Shown: one piece after another, positions 1 through 6,830 of the stretch
Layout: every line of letters begins with the position of its first letter
How positions within the stretch are numbered: position 1 is the first letter of the stretch
Origin: an uncultured Opitutia bacterium
GTDB lineage: Bacteria > Verrucomicrobiota > Verrucomicrobiia > Opitutales > Opitutaceae
DNA: 25,972 nucleotides
NCBI GenBank assembly: GCA_937952235.1
Contig: CALFZM010000307.1
Span: forward strand, 1 to 25,972
Reading direction: 5' to 3'
Made by a program: the position numbers and the translations under genes
Notes under the pieces: model-generated
Told to the model about the DNA's origin: nothing
The model's input: the letters and a program-made list of their open reading frames with translations, nothing else
Databases searched by the model: none

Positions 1-11
1 CCGGTTGCGCG

Positions 12-48
12 GAGGACCGGCGGGTCCCGCAAGCGGCCCGCCGTCCTC
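12..48 (-). terminator. Hairpin at the end of the GreA/GreB-like gene
   Basis: A strong inverted repeat overlaps the stop codon of the minus-strand gene. Arms 12-16 and 18-24 pair with 37-43 and 44-48, giving 12 base pairs interrupted by one bulged C at 17 and a 12-nt loop. No T-run follows on the minus strand, so this would be a non-canonical intrinsic terminator or an RNA 3'-end stabiliser. Its placement at the gene end is the main support. Hairpins are common in DNA this G+C-rich. Confidence 0.4.
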
Positions 49-580
49 AGTAAACCGCCGCGATCCGCTGGCCCGCTCCCGGACCCCGGCCGGGCGCCGC
101 GACCTGTTCGCCGGCGCGGCGGCCGAGGAGTTGCCGTCCGAGGGGCGAATGGGGGGTGACGACGAGCACGCGGCGTCCCTCGGCCTCCACCTCGAGCCCG
201 CCGGCGCGCGGTCCGATCAGGTACCAGGAGCGGCGTTCACGGGCGTCCACGAGTTCCACCACCGCTCCGGTGGCGATAACCGCATCCGGGGCAAACGCGG
301 GGAGGGGAAGCGAACCGAAGACCTCGATGCTCTCGCCCACGGCGGCCGCCTGGCGGGCCTGCCCTTCGGCGAGGTAGGCGGCCTCCTGGCTGTGGGTGTC
401 CCACTTGTTCTCCGCCCGGCTTTCCTCGCTGATCGCCTCGTCGCGGGCGAGGGAGGCGGCGCCGACGGAGCGGGAGAGTTCCTGGCGCAATTGCTGGAGG
501 ATCGCGGAGCGGAGCGTGGACTTGTTCAAGGCTGCAAAAACTTTGGTAAAAGCCGGGCGCGCACCCTTTGTCATGTGCAT
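47..580 (-). CDS. GreA/GreB-family transcription elongation factor-like protein
   Basis: The 177-aa product looks like a GreA/GreB relative. Such proteins bind RNA polymerase through the secondary channel and promote cleavage of backtracked transcripts. The N-terminal half (about residues 20-85) is helical and rich in Glu, Ala and Gln, with acidic residues where Gre coiled-coil tips carry theirs. The C-terminal half resembles the FKBP-like Gre_C domain, including the segment SPLGRQLLGRRAGEQV, which matches the Ser-Pro-hydrophobic-Arg-Leu-Gly-Lys pattern of that domain. The start is uncertain: ATG at 580, ATG at 574, or an in-frame TTG just before NKSTLRSAIL are all possible, and none has a clear ribosome-binding site. 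It is transcribed away from the neighbouring parA-like gene across a 56-bp gap. Whether it has true cleavage-factor activity or is a Gre-like paralogue cannot be told from sequence alone. Confidence 0.7.
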   Translation of the reverse strand: MHMTKGARPAFTKVFAALNKSTLRSAILQQLRQELSRSVGAASLARDEAISEESRAENKWDTHSQEAAYLAEGQARQAAAVGESIEVFGSLPLPAFAPDAVIATGAVVELVDARERRSWYLIGPRAGGLEVEAEGRRVLVVTPHSPLGRQLLGRRAGEQVAAPGRGPGAGQRIAAVY

Positions 581-636
581 GCCGGAGCCGAAGAAGAGGT
601 TCGGACTCTACTCATTTCGATTCCCGGTCCCCTAGC

Positions 637-1536
637 ATGGCGCGAAAAATCAGTTTCATCAACTACAAGGGCGGCGTCGGCAAGACGTCGCTCATTGTAA
701 ACACGGCGGCATCGCTGGCCAAGCTCGGGAAGCGCGTCCTGCTCTTCGATTTCGACACGCAGTCCAATGCCAGCATCTGGCTGCTGAAGCTGGAGCGGTG
801 GAACAAGCTGAACGCCACCGGCGAAGGCTCGGTGTATTCAATCTTCGATCCGGGCCAGGCGCAGGTGAAGGACCTGGTGATCAAGGATGTGGTCGAGGGC
901 AAGGCGGGCGAGAAGCTGCTGCCGGGACTCGACCTGGTGCCGACGACTTTCAACCTCGTCGACCTCGAGAACGAATACAACGGCGACCCGAAACGGCCGC
1001 CCTACCTTGTGTTCTACGAGCAGCTCGCGGCGATCGAGGCGAACTACGATTTCATCCTGTTCGATTGCCCGCCGAACATCCTGCGCGCGTCGCAGTGCGG
1101 CGTGTTTTCGTCGAACGAGATCTACGTGCCGGCCAATCCCGACGCGCTGAGCCTGATCGGGTTCACGCTGCTGGTGGAGAAACTGCAGAAGTTTCACCAG
1201 CTTTCCGCCAGCTTCCGCCGCGGCGCCATGGGCCCGCCGTCGCAGGTCCACGGGATCGTGTTCAACTCCATCAAGACCGGCGTCGATATCGAGGTGCCGA
1301 AGATGCGCATGCAGCTTCGCCTGAACCAATTCAAGGCGGCAAAGCGCTCGGCGCCCACCGCGAAGATCTTCGAGTCGCAGATTCGCGATGCCATGGTGGT
1401 GCGACGATCCGTGGCGCTCGGCCTGCCGGTCGTCCTGGTCGGAGCCGAGGCGGCGGAGGCCGGCGCGACCGGCGACAACGTGGTGAGCGATTATCGCCGC
1501 CTGGCCCACGAACTCATTCAGCACGTCCGTTCCTGA
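637..1536 (+). CDS. ParA/MinD-type ATPase
   Basis: This 299-aa ParA-superfamily ATPase would bind ATP as a sandwich dimer and position DNA or a protein complex in the cell. A deviant Walker A motif, KGGVGKTS, lies at residues 11-18. A ParA-like segment, LLFDFDTQSNAS, follows, with Thr where Pro is usual. The Walker B segment FILFDCPPN is also present. There is no N-terminal DNA-binding domain, so it is a short soluble ParA. The ATG at 637 was chosen because the family N-terminus begins there; an upstream TTG would add 23 unrelated residues. No parB or parS is visible. It leads a set of three genes (637-3109) and does not look like FlhG, which usually sits between flhF and fliA. The partners encoded downstream are unrecognised, so its cargo is unknown. 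Confidence 0.9.
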   Translation: MARKISFINYKGGVGKTSLIVNTAASLAKLGKRVLLFDFDTQSNASIWLLKLERWNKLNATGEGSVYSIFDPGQAQVKDLVIKDVVEGKAGEKLLPGLDLVPTTFNLVDLENEYNGDPKRPPYLVFYEQLAAIEANYDFILFDCPPNILRASQCGVFSSNEIYVPANPDALSLIGFTLLVEKLQKFHQLSASFRRGAMGPPSQVHGIVFNSIKTGVDIEVPKMRMQLRLNQFKAAKRSAPTAKIFESQIRDAMVVRRSVALGLPVVLVGAEAAEAGATGDNVVSDYRRLAHELIQHVRS

Positions 1537-1568
1537 CCGTTGTAGAACCCGACAACCCACCCGAATTC

Positions 1569-2408
1569 ATGAACTCCACCAAAGCGACGGCGAAGGATTG
1601 GGATGAAGTGAGGAGCGCCTTTGCGGCCTCGATCATGGTCGACACGTCGATCAACAGCCTGGCCCAGAATCTCGATCACCCGGACTGGCCGATCAAGGGC
1701 AAGGAGGAGACCCCGGCGAAGTACATCGATCTCAGCTACGAGGAGGTCGTGGAGATGATGCTGCTCAAGGGGCAGAAGGAGGAGCTGATCGACCGGCTCA
1801 TCGACATCCTGCGCGAGACCCTGGCGTTCGACACGCCGTACGGCGACATGATGGCCCAGGCGGAGGCGACCTCCGAGCGCGAGAATCCGATCCTGCGCAA
1901 TCTCGCCAAGCTCGGCATCCCGGAAAATTTCCCCATCGCCCTCACGACGCTGGAGCGCAACACGCTCGAATTCTGCGCGCTCGAGAAGCTCACCACGCTG
2001 GCCGAGTTCGCGGTGTTCTCGCAGAGCATGTCGCAAAACGTGATCGTCGGCGGCGATTTCCGGAAGCTGCTCAACGCGCTTTCGCACGTGGACGAACAGT
2101 CGCTTTCCGAAGTGCTGCCGTTCCGTCCCGGCCACAAGGGCCTCCATCTCGTGGAGGCGATCGGCCAGGCGGCGCGCTCCAACGACGGCCCCGGCCGGAC
2201 CGAGCGCGCGACGACCTGGTTCCGCCAGGATCTCGCGGCCATGGAGGCCGACGTGCGCGCCGGCAAGTCGATCGATCGCTACTTCGTGGCCCTCGACAAC
2301 CCGGCGCTCGAAGCGCGCGCCGTCGAACTGCTGCGGCCGTACCTTCGCCTGCCTGAACCGCCCAAGAAGAAGTCCGGGTGGTTCAGCAGCCTGTTCGGTC
2401 GCAAATAG
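1569..2408 (+). CDS. Uncharacterised protein downstream of parA-like gene
   Basis: I do not recognise this 279-aa protein. It appears soluble, mainly helical and acidic, with no signal peptide or membrane segment. Its middle region (about residues 55-95) is strongly charged and helical. The C-terminus ends in a short basic-aromatic tail, KKKSGWFSSLFGRK, of a type that can serve as a docking or membrane-contact peptide. It starts 32 bp after the ParA stop and ends 5 bp before the next start, so the three genes are probably one transcript. By position it is a candidate partner or cargo adaptor of the ParA protein; that is inference. The ATG at 1569 fits the operon spacing, and no good Shine-Dalgarno sequence precedes it. 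Confidence 0.8.
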   Translation: MNSTKATAKDWDEVRSAFAASIMVDTSINSLAQNLDHPDWPIKGKEETPAKYIDLSYEEVVEMMLLKGQKEELIDRLIDILRETLAFDTPYGDMMAQAEATSERENPILRNLAKLGIPENFPIALTTLERNTLEFCALEKLTTLAEFAVFSQSMSQNVIVGGDFRKLLNALSHVDEQSLSEVLPFRPGHKGLHLVEAIGQAARSNDGPGRTERATTWFRQDLAAMEADVRAGKSIDRYFVALDNPALEARAVELLRPYLRLPEPPKKKSGWFSSLFGRK

Positions 2409-2413
2409 CGGCC

Positions 2414-3109
2414 ATGTCGCAACCCGCGCCGATCAAGTTTCCCAAGCCGCGGCCGCGCGACACCACGCCGCCTCTCGTCCTGCGCCGGCGCACGCCGGTC
2501 GCCGCCGATGCTTTGGGACTGATCGATGCGTCGATCGCCGCCCGCGAGTCCATCTACGCGGTCGTCTCCGCCTCCCAGGCCCCGTTCGGCTCGGCCGAAG
2601 GACTCACGGTCGAACAGCTCGCGGTGCTCGAGCAGACCCTGCGTCAGCTCGAGCGCACCCTGCTCGAACGCGAGCGGGCGATCGTAGAGACCGAGACCCG
2701 GCTCGCCGAAAAGTCCCGCGAGATCGCGGAGGCGGAGGCGCTGCTGGTTGCGCGCGAACACCTGGCGTCCGCCACCCGTTCCCCCGTCGGGGAAGGCACC
2801 GTGGCGCCGGAGGAACGGGCCGCCTTCGACCTGCTCAAGGCCGAGCTCGCCCGGCAGGAGGCGAGCCTGCAGGACGAAAAGCAGGCGGTGCGGGAACGGC
2901 AGGCGTTCCTCGACGAATCCGAGGCGCGTCTTTTCGAGAAGGTGCAGGCGCAGCAGGAGAAGGAGAACGAACTGGAGCAGCGCGAGGAGGACGTGCGCAT
3001 GCGGCTCCGGCTGGTGAGGGAACTCGAGGCCAAGTTCGACCCGGTCGTCGCGGCCGCGCTCAAATCGGAGGCCGCGGTCGAGCGGCGGCGGGACGAGTTC
3101 AACGAATAG
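2414..3109 (+). CDS. Coiled-coil protein, third gene of the parA-like set
   Basis: The 231-aa product has a Pro/Arg-rich N-terminus (residues 1-30) and a short helical region. Two long Glu/Arg/Ala/Leu-rich stretches (about 64-116 and 132-205) read as coiled coil, separated by a Gly/Pro-containing break near 121-132. No signal peptide or transmembrane segment is visible. I cannot assign a family; structural or scaffolding coiled-coil proteins share this composition without common descent. The ATG at 2414 follows the upstream stop by 5 bp, which indicates translational coupling; an upstream in-frame ATG at 2378 would overlap the previous gene. A coiled-coil partner beside a ParA ATPase recalls polar scaffold or partition systems, but this is context only. 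Confidence 0.75.
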   Translation: MSQPAPIKFPKPRPRDTTPPLVLRRRTPVAADALGLIDASIAARESIYAVVSASQAPFGSAEGLTVEQLAVLEQTLRQLERTLLERERAIVETETRLAEKSREIAEAEALLVAREHLASATRSPVGEGTVAPEERAAFDLLKAELARQEASLQDEKQAVRERQAFLDESEARLFEKVQAQQEKENELEQREEDVRMRLRLVRELEAKFDPVVAAALKSEAAVERRRDEFNE

Positions 3110-3234
3110 AGCCTTTCCCGGTGCGACCCGAACGTCAGATTCCAGTGAATTTTCCCTGCGAACGTCCGATGGGACACGTGCGCCGCGATTCGCGCGCACC
3201 CTGTCCGCGCGCCACCTCCGCCCATCCTTTCCCC

Positions 3235-3251
3235 CTCCGGAACGACCGGAG
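3235..3251 (+). other. Small perfect hairpin before the HDOD gene
   Basis: CTCCGG (3235-3240) and CCGGAG (3246-3251) form a 6-bp stem with a 5-nt loop, 16 nt upstream of the HDOD start codon. The only GGAG near that start lies inside the right arm, so folding could hide a weak ribosome-binding site. The rest of the 3110-3267 gap shows one further 6-bp inverted repeat (3178-3183 with 3194-3199) and no clear promoter. Chance occurrence is possible at this G+C content. Confidence 0.25.
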
Positions 3252-3267
3252 CTCAGCTCGTTGATCC

Positions 3268-4161
3268 ATGTCCTCCAAGCCCGCCTCTGCTGCCGTCCGC
3301 CCGCCCACACTCGCAGAAGTCTGCGAACGGGCGCTGCGGCTGCCCTGTTCGCCGGCGATCCTGCCGCGGCTCACCGCCGTGCTCTCCGACGGGGACAGCT
3401 CGTGCGACGACATTGCGGACATCATCAAGCTCGACTCGGCGCTGGCGGCCTCGACGCTGCGCCTGGCGAATTCCGCCTACTTTTCCGCGGGCGGCCCGGC
3501 GGAGACCGTCGCCGATGCCGTGGTGCGCCTCGGTGCCCGTGAACTCTACCGGCTCGCCGCCCTCGCGCTCGTGAGCCGCTGGGAGGCGGGTTCATCCACC
3601 CGGGGCGAACCCGGTGACTTCTGCCGCCACGCGCTGTGCACCGCCCTGGCGGCGGAGGCGCTGGCCGAGACGAGCGAACGCGTGGATCCCCAGATCGCCT
3701 ACACCGCCGGGCTCGTTTCCGATCTCGGCAAGCTCGCTGTCGCGCATGCCTGCGCCGCGTTTTTCCCGGCCATCCGCCGTCATTGTGCCGCGCAGGGCGC
3801 GACGTGGGCGGAGGCGGAGCGCGCGGTGCTCGGCTACCATAACGCCGAGGTGGGCGCGCGGCTGCTCACCGCCTGGTCGTTTCCCGAGCCGCTGGCCACC
3901 GTCCTGCAGTTCTGCGAACGCCGGGCCGAGGCGCCGGCTTCCGCGGTGCCGATGCTGGCGCACCTCCATGCGGCGAAATACGTCGCCACGTCCTTCGGCC
4001 CGGGCGTCGCGGAGGAAGGATTCCTGTTCGAGCTCGACGTCGCCTTCCTCGCCGAGTGGGGCTTCACGGCCGAGTTGCTGCAGGAGACAATGGCGGTCGT
4101 GCACGATCGCGCCCGGATGCGCCTGCAGGACAAACTCACCCACGGCGCGCTGGTGATCTAG
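3268..4161 (+). CDS. HDOD-domain signalling protein
   Basis: The 297-aa protein carries an HDOD domain, a metal-lacking relative of HD phosphohydrolases found in bacterial signalling and motility regulators. The characteristic start of the domain is at about residues 25-75: Leu-Pro-Cys-Ser-Pro-Ala-Ile-Leu-Pro-Arg, then an Asp-Ile-Ala-Asp-Ile-Ile segment with DSALAASTLRLANSAYFS. The helical domain continues to about residue 220. No receiver, GGDEF or other output domain is attached. It stands alone on the + strand, convergent with the minus-strand cheD/HD-GYP pair. Proximity to chemotaxis and flagellar genes suggests a role in motility or surface behaviour, but HDOD proteins have varied roles. 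The ATG at 3268 gives the expected N-terminus. Confidence 0.85.
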   Translation: MSSKPASAAVRPPTLAEVCERALRLPCSPAILPRLTAVLSDGDSSCDDIADIIKLDSALAASTLRLANSAYFSAGGPAETVADAVVRLGARELYRLAALALVSRWEAGSSTRGEPGDFCRHALCTALAAEALAETSERVDPQIAYTAGLVSDLGKLAVAHACAAFFPAIRRHCAAQGATWAEAERAVLGYHNAEVGARLLTAWSFPEPLATVLQFCERRAEAPASAVPMLAHLHAAKYVATSFGPGVAEEGFLFELDVAFLAEWGFTAELLQETMAVVHDRARMRLQDKLTHGALVI

Positions 4162-4167
4162 GGAAAG

Positions 4168-4210
4168 GTCGTCGACGCGCGGCGGATGGCCCGGCGGGCG
4201 CGTCTGCGAC
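4168..4210. terminator. Hairpin between convergent HDOD and cheD genes
   Basis: GACGCGC (4174-4180) pairs perfectly with GCGCGTC (4198-4204). After one mismatch, 4168-4172 pair with 4206-4210, including one G-T wobble. The structure starts 6 nt after the HDOD stop and lies in the only gap between two convergent transcripts, where a bidirectional terminator is expected. There is no T-run on either side, so the call rests on symmetry and position. Confidence 0.4.
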
Positions 4211-4249
4211 GGAGCTCAGCCGCGCGGCCCGCGGTGCCGGACGCCGGGA

Positions 4250-4771
4250 TCAGGCGGCGAGCAGGAAGGAGTCGCTCGCGGTCGGCGTCTTGAGCGTGAT
4301 CTCGCCGGTGCCGATGTTGAGGTGCACCGTGCGGTTGATGGTGCCGCCGACGGCGGTCTGGCGCACGACATAGCCCTCGCGCGAAAGATAATCGGCCGTC
4401 ACGCGGACATTGCGTTCGCCGATGCGGAACGTGTCGTCGACACAGCGGACGCACGCGCCGCCGGCGACGAAGATGCGCAGCCGCTGGGGATCCGTCTTGA
4501 GCGATGCGATCGAGCGGAAGAGCAGGGGAAGGCCGGTGTCCACGAACATCGCCGGCTGCGACGCCGCCTTCTCGGGCGCGAGCTTCGAATCCGGCAGCAT
4601 CATGTGCAGCATGCCTCCCGCCTTCGCCACGGCATCGTAGACCACGACCGCCACGCAGGAGCCGAGGGCATAGGTGCTCAGGGTGATCGCGGGATTGTCC
4701 GAGACGCACATCTCGCCCACGCCGACGACGACGCGCTGGGGAAAATGAAGGGTGGTGCCGGAAGGAGGCAT
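4250..4771 (-). CDS. cheD: Chemoreceptor glutamine deamidase CheD
   Basis: The 173-aa protein matches CheD, which deamidates specific glutamines of methyl-accepting chemotaxis proteins and, in some bacteria, binds the phosphatase CheC. The catalytic signature is visible: Cys39 in TYALGSCVAV, with Thr33 six residues before it, and His56 in AGGMLHMMLP, 17 residues after the Cys. This is the same spacing as the Cys-His-Thr triad of characterised CheD. Length is normal for the family. It lies 6 bp downstream of the REC/HD-GYP gene on the same strand, so the two are almost certainly cotranscribed. No cheC, cheA, cheY or receptor genes are in the window, so its receptors are encoded elsewhere. The ATG at 4771 is preceded by the end of the upstream gene, implying translational coupling. 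Confidence 0.95.
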   Translation of the reverse strand: MPPSGTTLHFPQRVVVGVGEMCVSDNPAITLSTYALGSCVAVVVYDAVAKAGGMLHMMLPDSKLAPEKAASQPAMFVDTGLPLLFRSIASLKTDPQRLRIFVAGGACVRCVDDTFRIGERNVRVTADYLSREGYVVRQTAVGGTINRTVHLNIGTGEITLKTPTASDSFLLAA

Positions 4772-4777
4772 GGGGCG

Positions 4778-6085
4778 TCAAAGGTAGACGAGCAGCCGCT
4801 GGCTGATCGGCGCGATCTGGTTGTGGCTCCTGATCTTCGTGATCGTGGCGGTGCTGAGCGGCTGGCCTTCCCCGATCAGCAGCAGCCCGTGCGGGCTGTA
4901 GATGCCGTTCGCCAGGATCATGCCGGGCTCGAGTTCGCTCAGGGTGATCTCGCGGACCTGCCTGGGCAGTTGCGTCAGGCTGCTGACCTTGAGGAAGAGC
5001 CGCACCGCCTCGGGGTCGTAGGCCTTGCCCGACTCGGCCAGCAACGCCTCGATCGCGGCGGCGCGGGTGAGGCCCGATTCGACGTAACCGACCGCGACGG
5101 CGAGGCAGCGGGCGGGCCAGGGGATGGACTTGCCGGCCAGGCCATCGGGATAACCGAGCCCGTCGAAGCGTTCGTGGTGCGCGCGGATGACCTCGCCCAC
5201 TTCCGGACGCGGATCAACCAGCGCGGCGAGCGTCTGGCCGTAGAGCGGGTGACTGTGCAGGAGACCACGCTCCTGGTCGGTAAGCTGGTCGGCCTTCGAG
5301 CGGAACGCGCGCATCATGTCGCGGGGCACCCCGATCAGCCCGAGGTCGCAAAGGCCCGCGGCCGTGCGCAGCGCGTGCCGCTCGCCCTCCGAGAAATGCT
5401 CGGTCGCCGCCATGCGGCCGGCAAAGTCGACGATCGCGCGCGTCTGGCCGCCGAGCACGGGATCGTAGGTCGTGAGGATCCGCCGGCACAGCTCGAGCGA
5501 ATGTTCGAAACTGGTCGCGAGCTCCCGGTTGGCGGCATCGAAGCGGCGCGTCTGCGCCTCGAGATCGCGCACCTTGGCCTCGAGCTGGGCGTTGGCTGCG
5601 CGCAGTTCGTCGTTGAGCCGGCCCGTCTCCGCGCGCAGCGCGTCGTTGTGCGCCACCAGGTCGTGCCGCTGCACGGCGTTGCGGACCGTGGCAATCAGCT
5701 CCTCGCGCAGCCAGGGCTTGGCGACAAAGCGGAAGATTTCGCCCTTGTTGATCGCGTCGACGATCGTCGGCAGCGCCAGGACGGCGGTGATGAGGATGCG
5801 CGACGCGTAAGGCCGCAGGCGCCGGCTCTCGATCAGGAAGTCGAGCCCCATCATCTCGGGCATGCGCTGGTCCGAGATGACGACGGCGAAGTCGCGCTCG
5901 GCGAGAATCGCGAGCGCCTTCAGCGGGCTGGTGCAGGCGACGACGTGGAAGCCCTCCCGCTCGAGGGTGAAGCTGAGCGCGTTCAGCACGACGGGCTCGT
6001 CGTCCACCACGAGGATCGTCGGCGGCGGGCGCGGCGCCGCTCCCTGAACCGTGGGTTCGGGTGCGAGGGCTTCCGTCGCGATCAT
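4778..6085 (-). CDS. Response regulator with degenerate HD-GYP domain
   Basis: The 435-aa protein has an intact receiver domain at about 22-140: acidic pair DD28-29, phospho-acceptor Asp72 in SDQRMPEM, Thr100 and Lys123 in AKPW. A coiled-coil linker (about 145-195) and an HD-GYP-type domain (about 200-350) follow, then a C-terminal extension of the kind seen in other HD-GYP regulators. HD-GYP enzymes hydrolyse cyclic di-GMP. The HHERFDGLGYPDGL motif (303-316) is kept, but the namesake His-Asp is Cys246-Asp247, the following Lys is Leu, the early His is Gln, and the late Val-Ala-Asp metal ligand is Val-Ala-Val. This suggests a non-catalytic c-di-GMP sensor or protein-interaction domain. The ATG at 6085 is supported by a good Shine-Dalgarno sequence. 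The gene diverges from flgB and is paired with cheD. Confidence 0.9.
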   Translation of the reverse strand: MIATEALAPEPTVQGAAPRPPPTILVVDDEPVVLNALSFTLEREGFHVVACTSPLKALAILAERDFAVVISDQRMPEMMGLDFLIESRRLRPYASRILITAVLALPTIVDAINKGEIFRFVAKPWLREELIATVRNAVQRHDLVAHNDALRAETGRLNDELRAANAQLEAKVRDLEAQTRRFDAANRELATSFEHSLELCRRILTTYDPVLGGQTRAIVDFAGRMAATEHFSEGERHALRTAAGLCDLGLIGVPRDMMRAFRSKADQLTDQERGLLHSHPLYGQTLAALVDPRPEVGEVIRAHHERFDGLGYPDGLAGKSIPWPARCLAVAVGYVESGLTRAAAIEALLAESGKAYDPEAVRLFLKVSSLTQLPRQVREITLSELEPGMILANGIYSPHGLLLIGEGQPLSTATITKIRSHNQIAPISQRLLVYL

Positions 6086-6091
6086 GCCGCG

Positions 6092-6098
6092 CCTCTCC
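6092..6098 (-). promoter_or_regulatory. Ribosome-binding site deciding the REC/HD-GYP start
   Basis: On the minus strand GGAGAGG lies 6 nt before the ATG at 6085. It is one of the few good Shine-Dalgarno sequences in the window and selects this start over the much longer upstream-open frame. Confidence 0.7.
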
Positions 6099-6329
6099 GG
6101 CGCGCCATGCGCGCCGTGCCGGGTGGCCGGGATGCGGCGAACGTTGTGGCCGTCATGCGTGCAGTCGTCTCCTGCAAAAACATCGGCGCCGGCGGGATTA
6201 AATGAAGGTGGGGCCGGGCTTTTTCGTCGCCGCGCCGCGCCGCGGTCCGGCGCGGCCGGGGGCGGCCCGGCAAATTCTGCCGCGGCCTCGCCGCTCGCCC
6301 CGACGAACGTGCGTTGGTCGCGGGCCGCG

Positions 6330-6341
6330 CGACTATAGTCG
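6330..6341. promoter_or_regulatory. 12-bp perfect palindrome upstream of flgB promoter
   Basis: CGACTATAGTCG is a perfect palindrome whose centre lies about 45 bp upstream of the -24 GG of the flgB sigma-54 promoter. It is the least G+C-rich spot in its surroundings. It could be a binding site for a dimeric regulator such as the sigma-54 activator. No binding protein is known from the window. Confidence 0.35.
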
Positions 6342-6377
6342 GCTTTGGGGCAGCGAGTTAGGTTGCGGCGGAAACCC

Positions 6378-6394
6378 GTGGCACCGGCTTTGCT
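6378..6394 (+). promoter_or_regulatory. Sigma-54 promoter of flgB
   Basis: GTGGCACCGGCTTTGCT matches the sigma-54 -24/-12 consensus TGGCAC-N5-TTGC[A/T] completely. The invariant GG is at 6380-6381 and GC at 6392-6393, with the required 10-nt spacing. Transcription would start near 6405, only 2 nt before the flgB ATG, predicting an essentially leaderless mRNA. It differs from the flhB promoter at only 2 of 17 positions. A sigma-54 activator, not encoded here, would be needed. Confidence 0.85.
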
Positions 6395-6406
6395 AAGGGC
6401 TGGGGC

Positions 6407-6796
6407 ATGATCGATCCCATCTTCCAAACCGACAACTATCAGTTGGCGCGGAAGCTTCTCGATGCCGCCGTGCTCCGGCACGAGGCGGTGGCGACCAACA
6501 TCGCGAACGCGGAAACGCCGGGTTTCCGCAGGCTGGACCTGGCGCCCGATTTCGGGGCGGAGCTCAAGGCGCGGGTGGTGGCCGGGAATTTCGGCCGCGA
6601 TGCGGCATCGTTCCAGCCGAAGCTGATCGAGGACGCGAGCGCGCGCACGGTCCGGCCCGACGGCAACTCGGTCGAGCTCGAACGCGAGCTGATGATCATG
6701 AACCGCAACGCGGTCGAGCACGAGTTCCTGACCGAGATGGTCTCCAACAACCTCAAGCAGCTGCGTCTGGCGATCACCGGCCGCGCCGTGGGCTGA
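6407..6796 (+). CDS. flgB: Flagellar proximal rod protein FlgB
   Basis: The 129-aa protein is FlgB, a proximal rod subunit assembled between the MS ring and the distal rod after export through the flagellar type III system. The N-terminal rod motif is clear (AVATNIANAETPGFRR, about residues 25-40), and the C-terminus carries the usual ELMIMNRNAVEHEF helix. Length is typical. It heads the flagellar cluster and follows a full-consensus sigma-54 promoter. The predicted transcript begins only about 2 nt before this ATG, and no later ATG gives a proper FlgB N-terminus, so leaderless translation is likely. Confidence 0.96.
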   Translation: MIDPIFQTDNYQLARKLLDAAVLRHEAVATNIANAETPGFRRLDLAPDFGAELKARVVAGNFGRDAASFQPKLIEDASARTVRPDGNSVELERELMIMNRNAVEHEFLTEMVSNNLKQLRLAITGRAVG

Positions 6797-6830
6797 CGCG
6801 TAGCCGGCACCTGGATACCCGATTTCCGCC

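Larger units (their letters stand above)
6086..6406. other. Divergent regulatory region between REC/HD-GYP gene and flgB
   Basis: This 321-bp intergenic stretch has no believable gene; the short frames across it are G+C-driven. It holds a 9-bp perfect hairpin with a 5-nt loop (6234-6256) and an overlapping 6-bp hairpin (6255-6271). A 12-bp perfect palindrome (6330-6341) and the sigma-54 promoter of flgB (6378-6394) follow. The A-rich patch around 6171-6205 may hold the leftward promoter for the REC/HD-GYP-cheD pair, but I see no convincing -35/-10 pair. Confidence 0.55.

Noticed and set aside
798..1568. Long frame upstream of and continuous with the 279-aa protein
   Set aside because: This part is the parA gene read in the wrong frame; the real start is the ATG at 1569.
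4322..6205. 627-aa + strand frame opposite cheD and REC/HD-GYP
   Set aside because: It is antisense to two genes with clear catalytic and phospho-acceptor motifs, and its Arg/Gly/Ala/Asp-rich composition is that of a shadow frame.
6202..6396. 64-aa + strand frame between the REC/HD-GYP gene and flgB
   Set aside because: It runs through hairpins, the palindrome and the sigma-54 promoter and has no family resemblance; the open frame is explained by high G+C.
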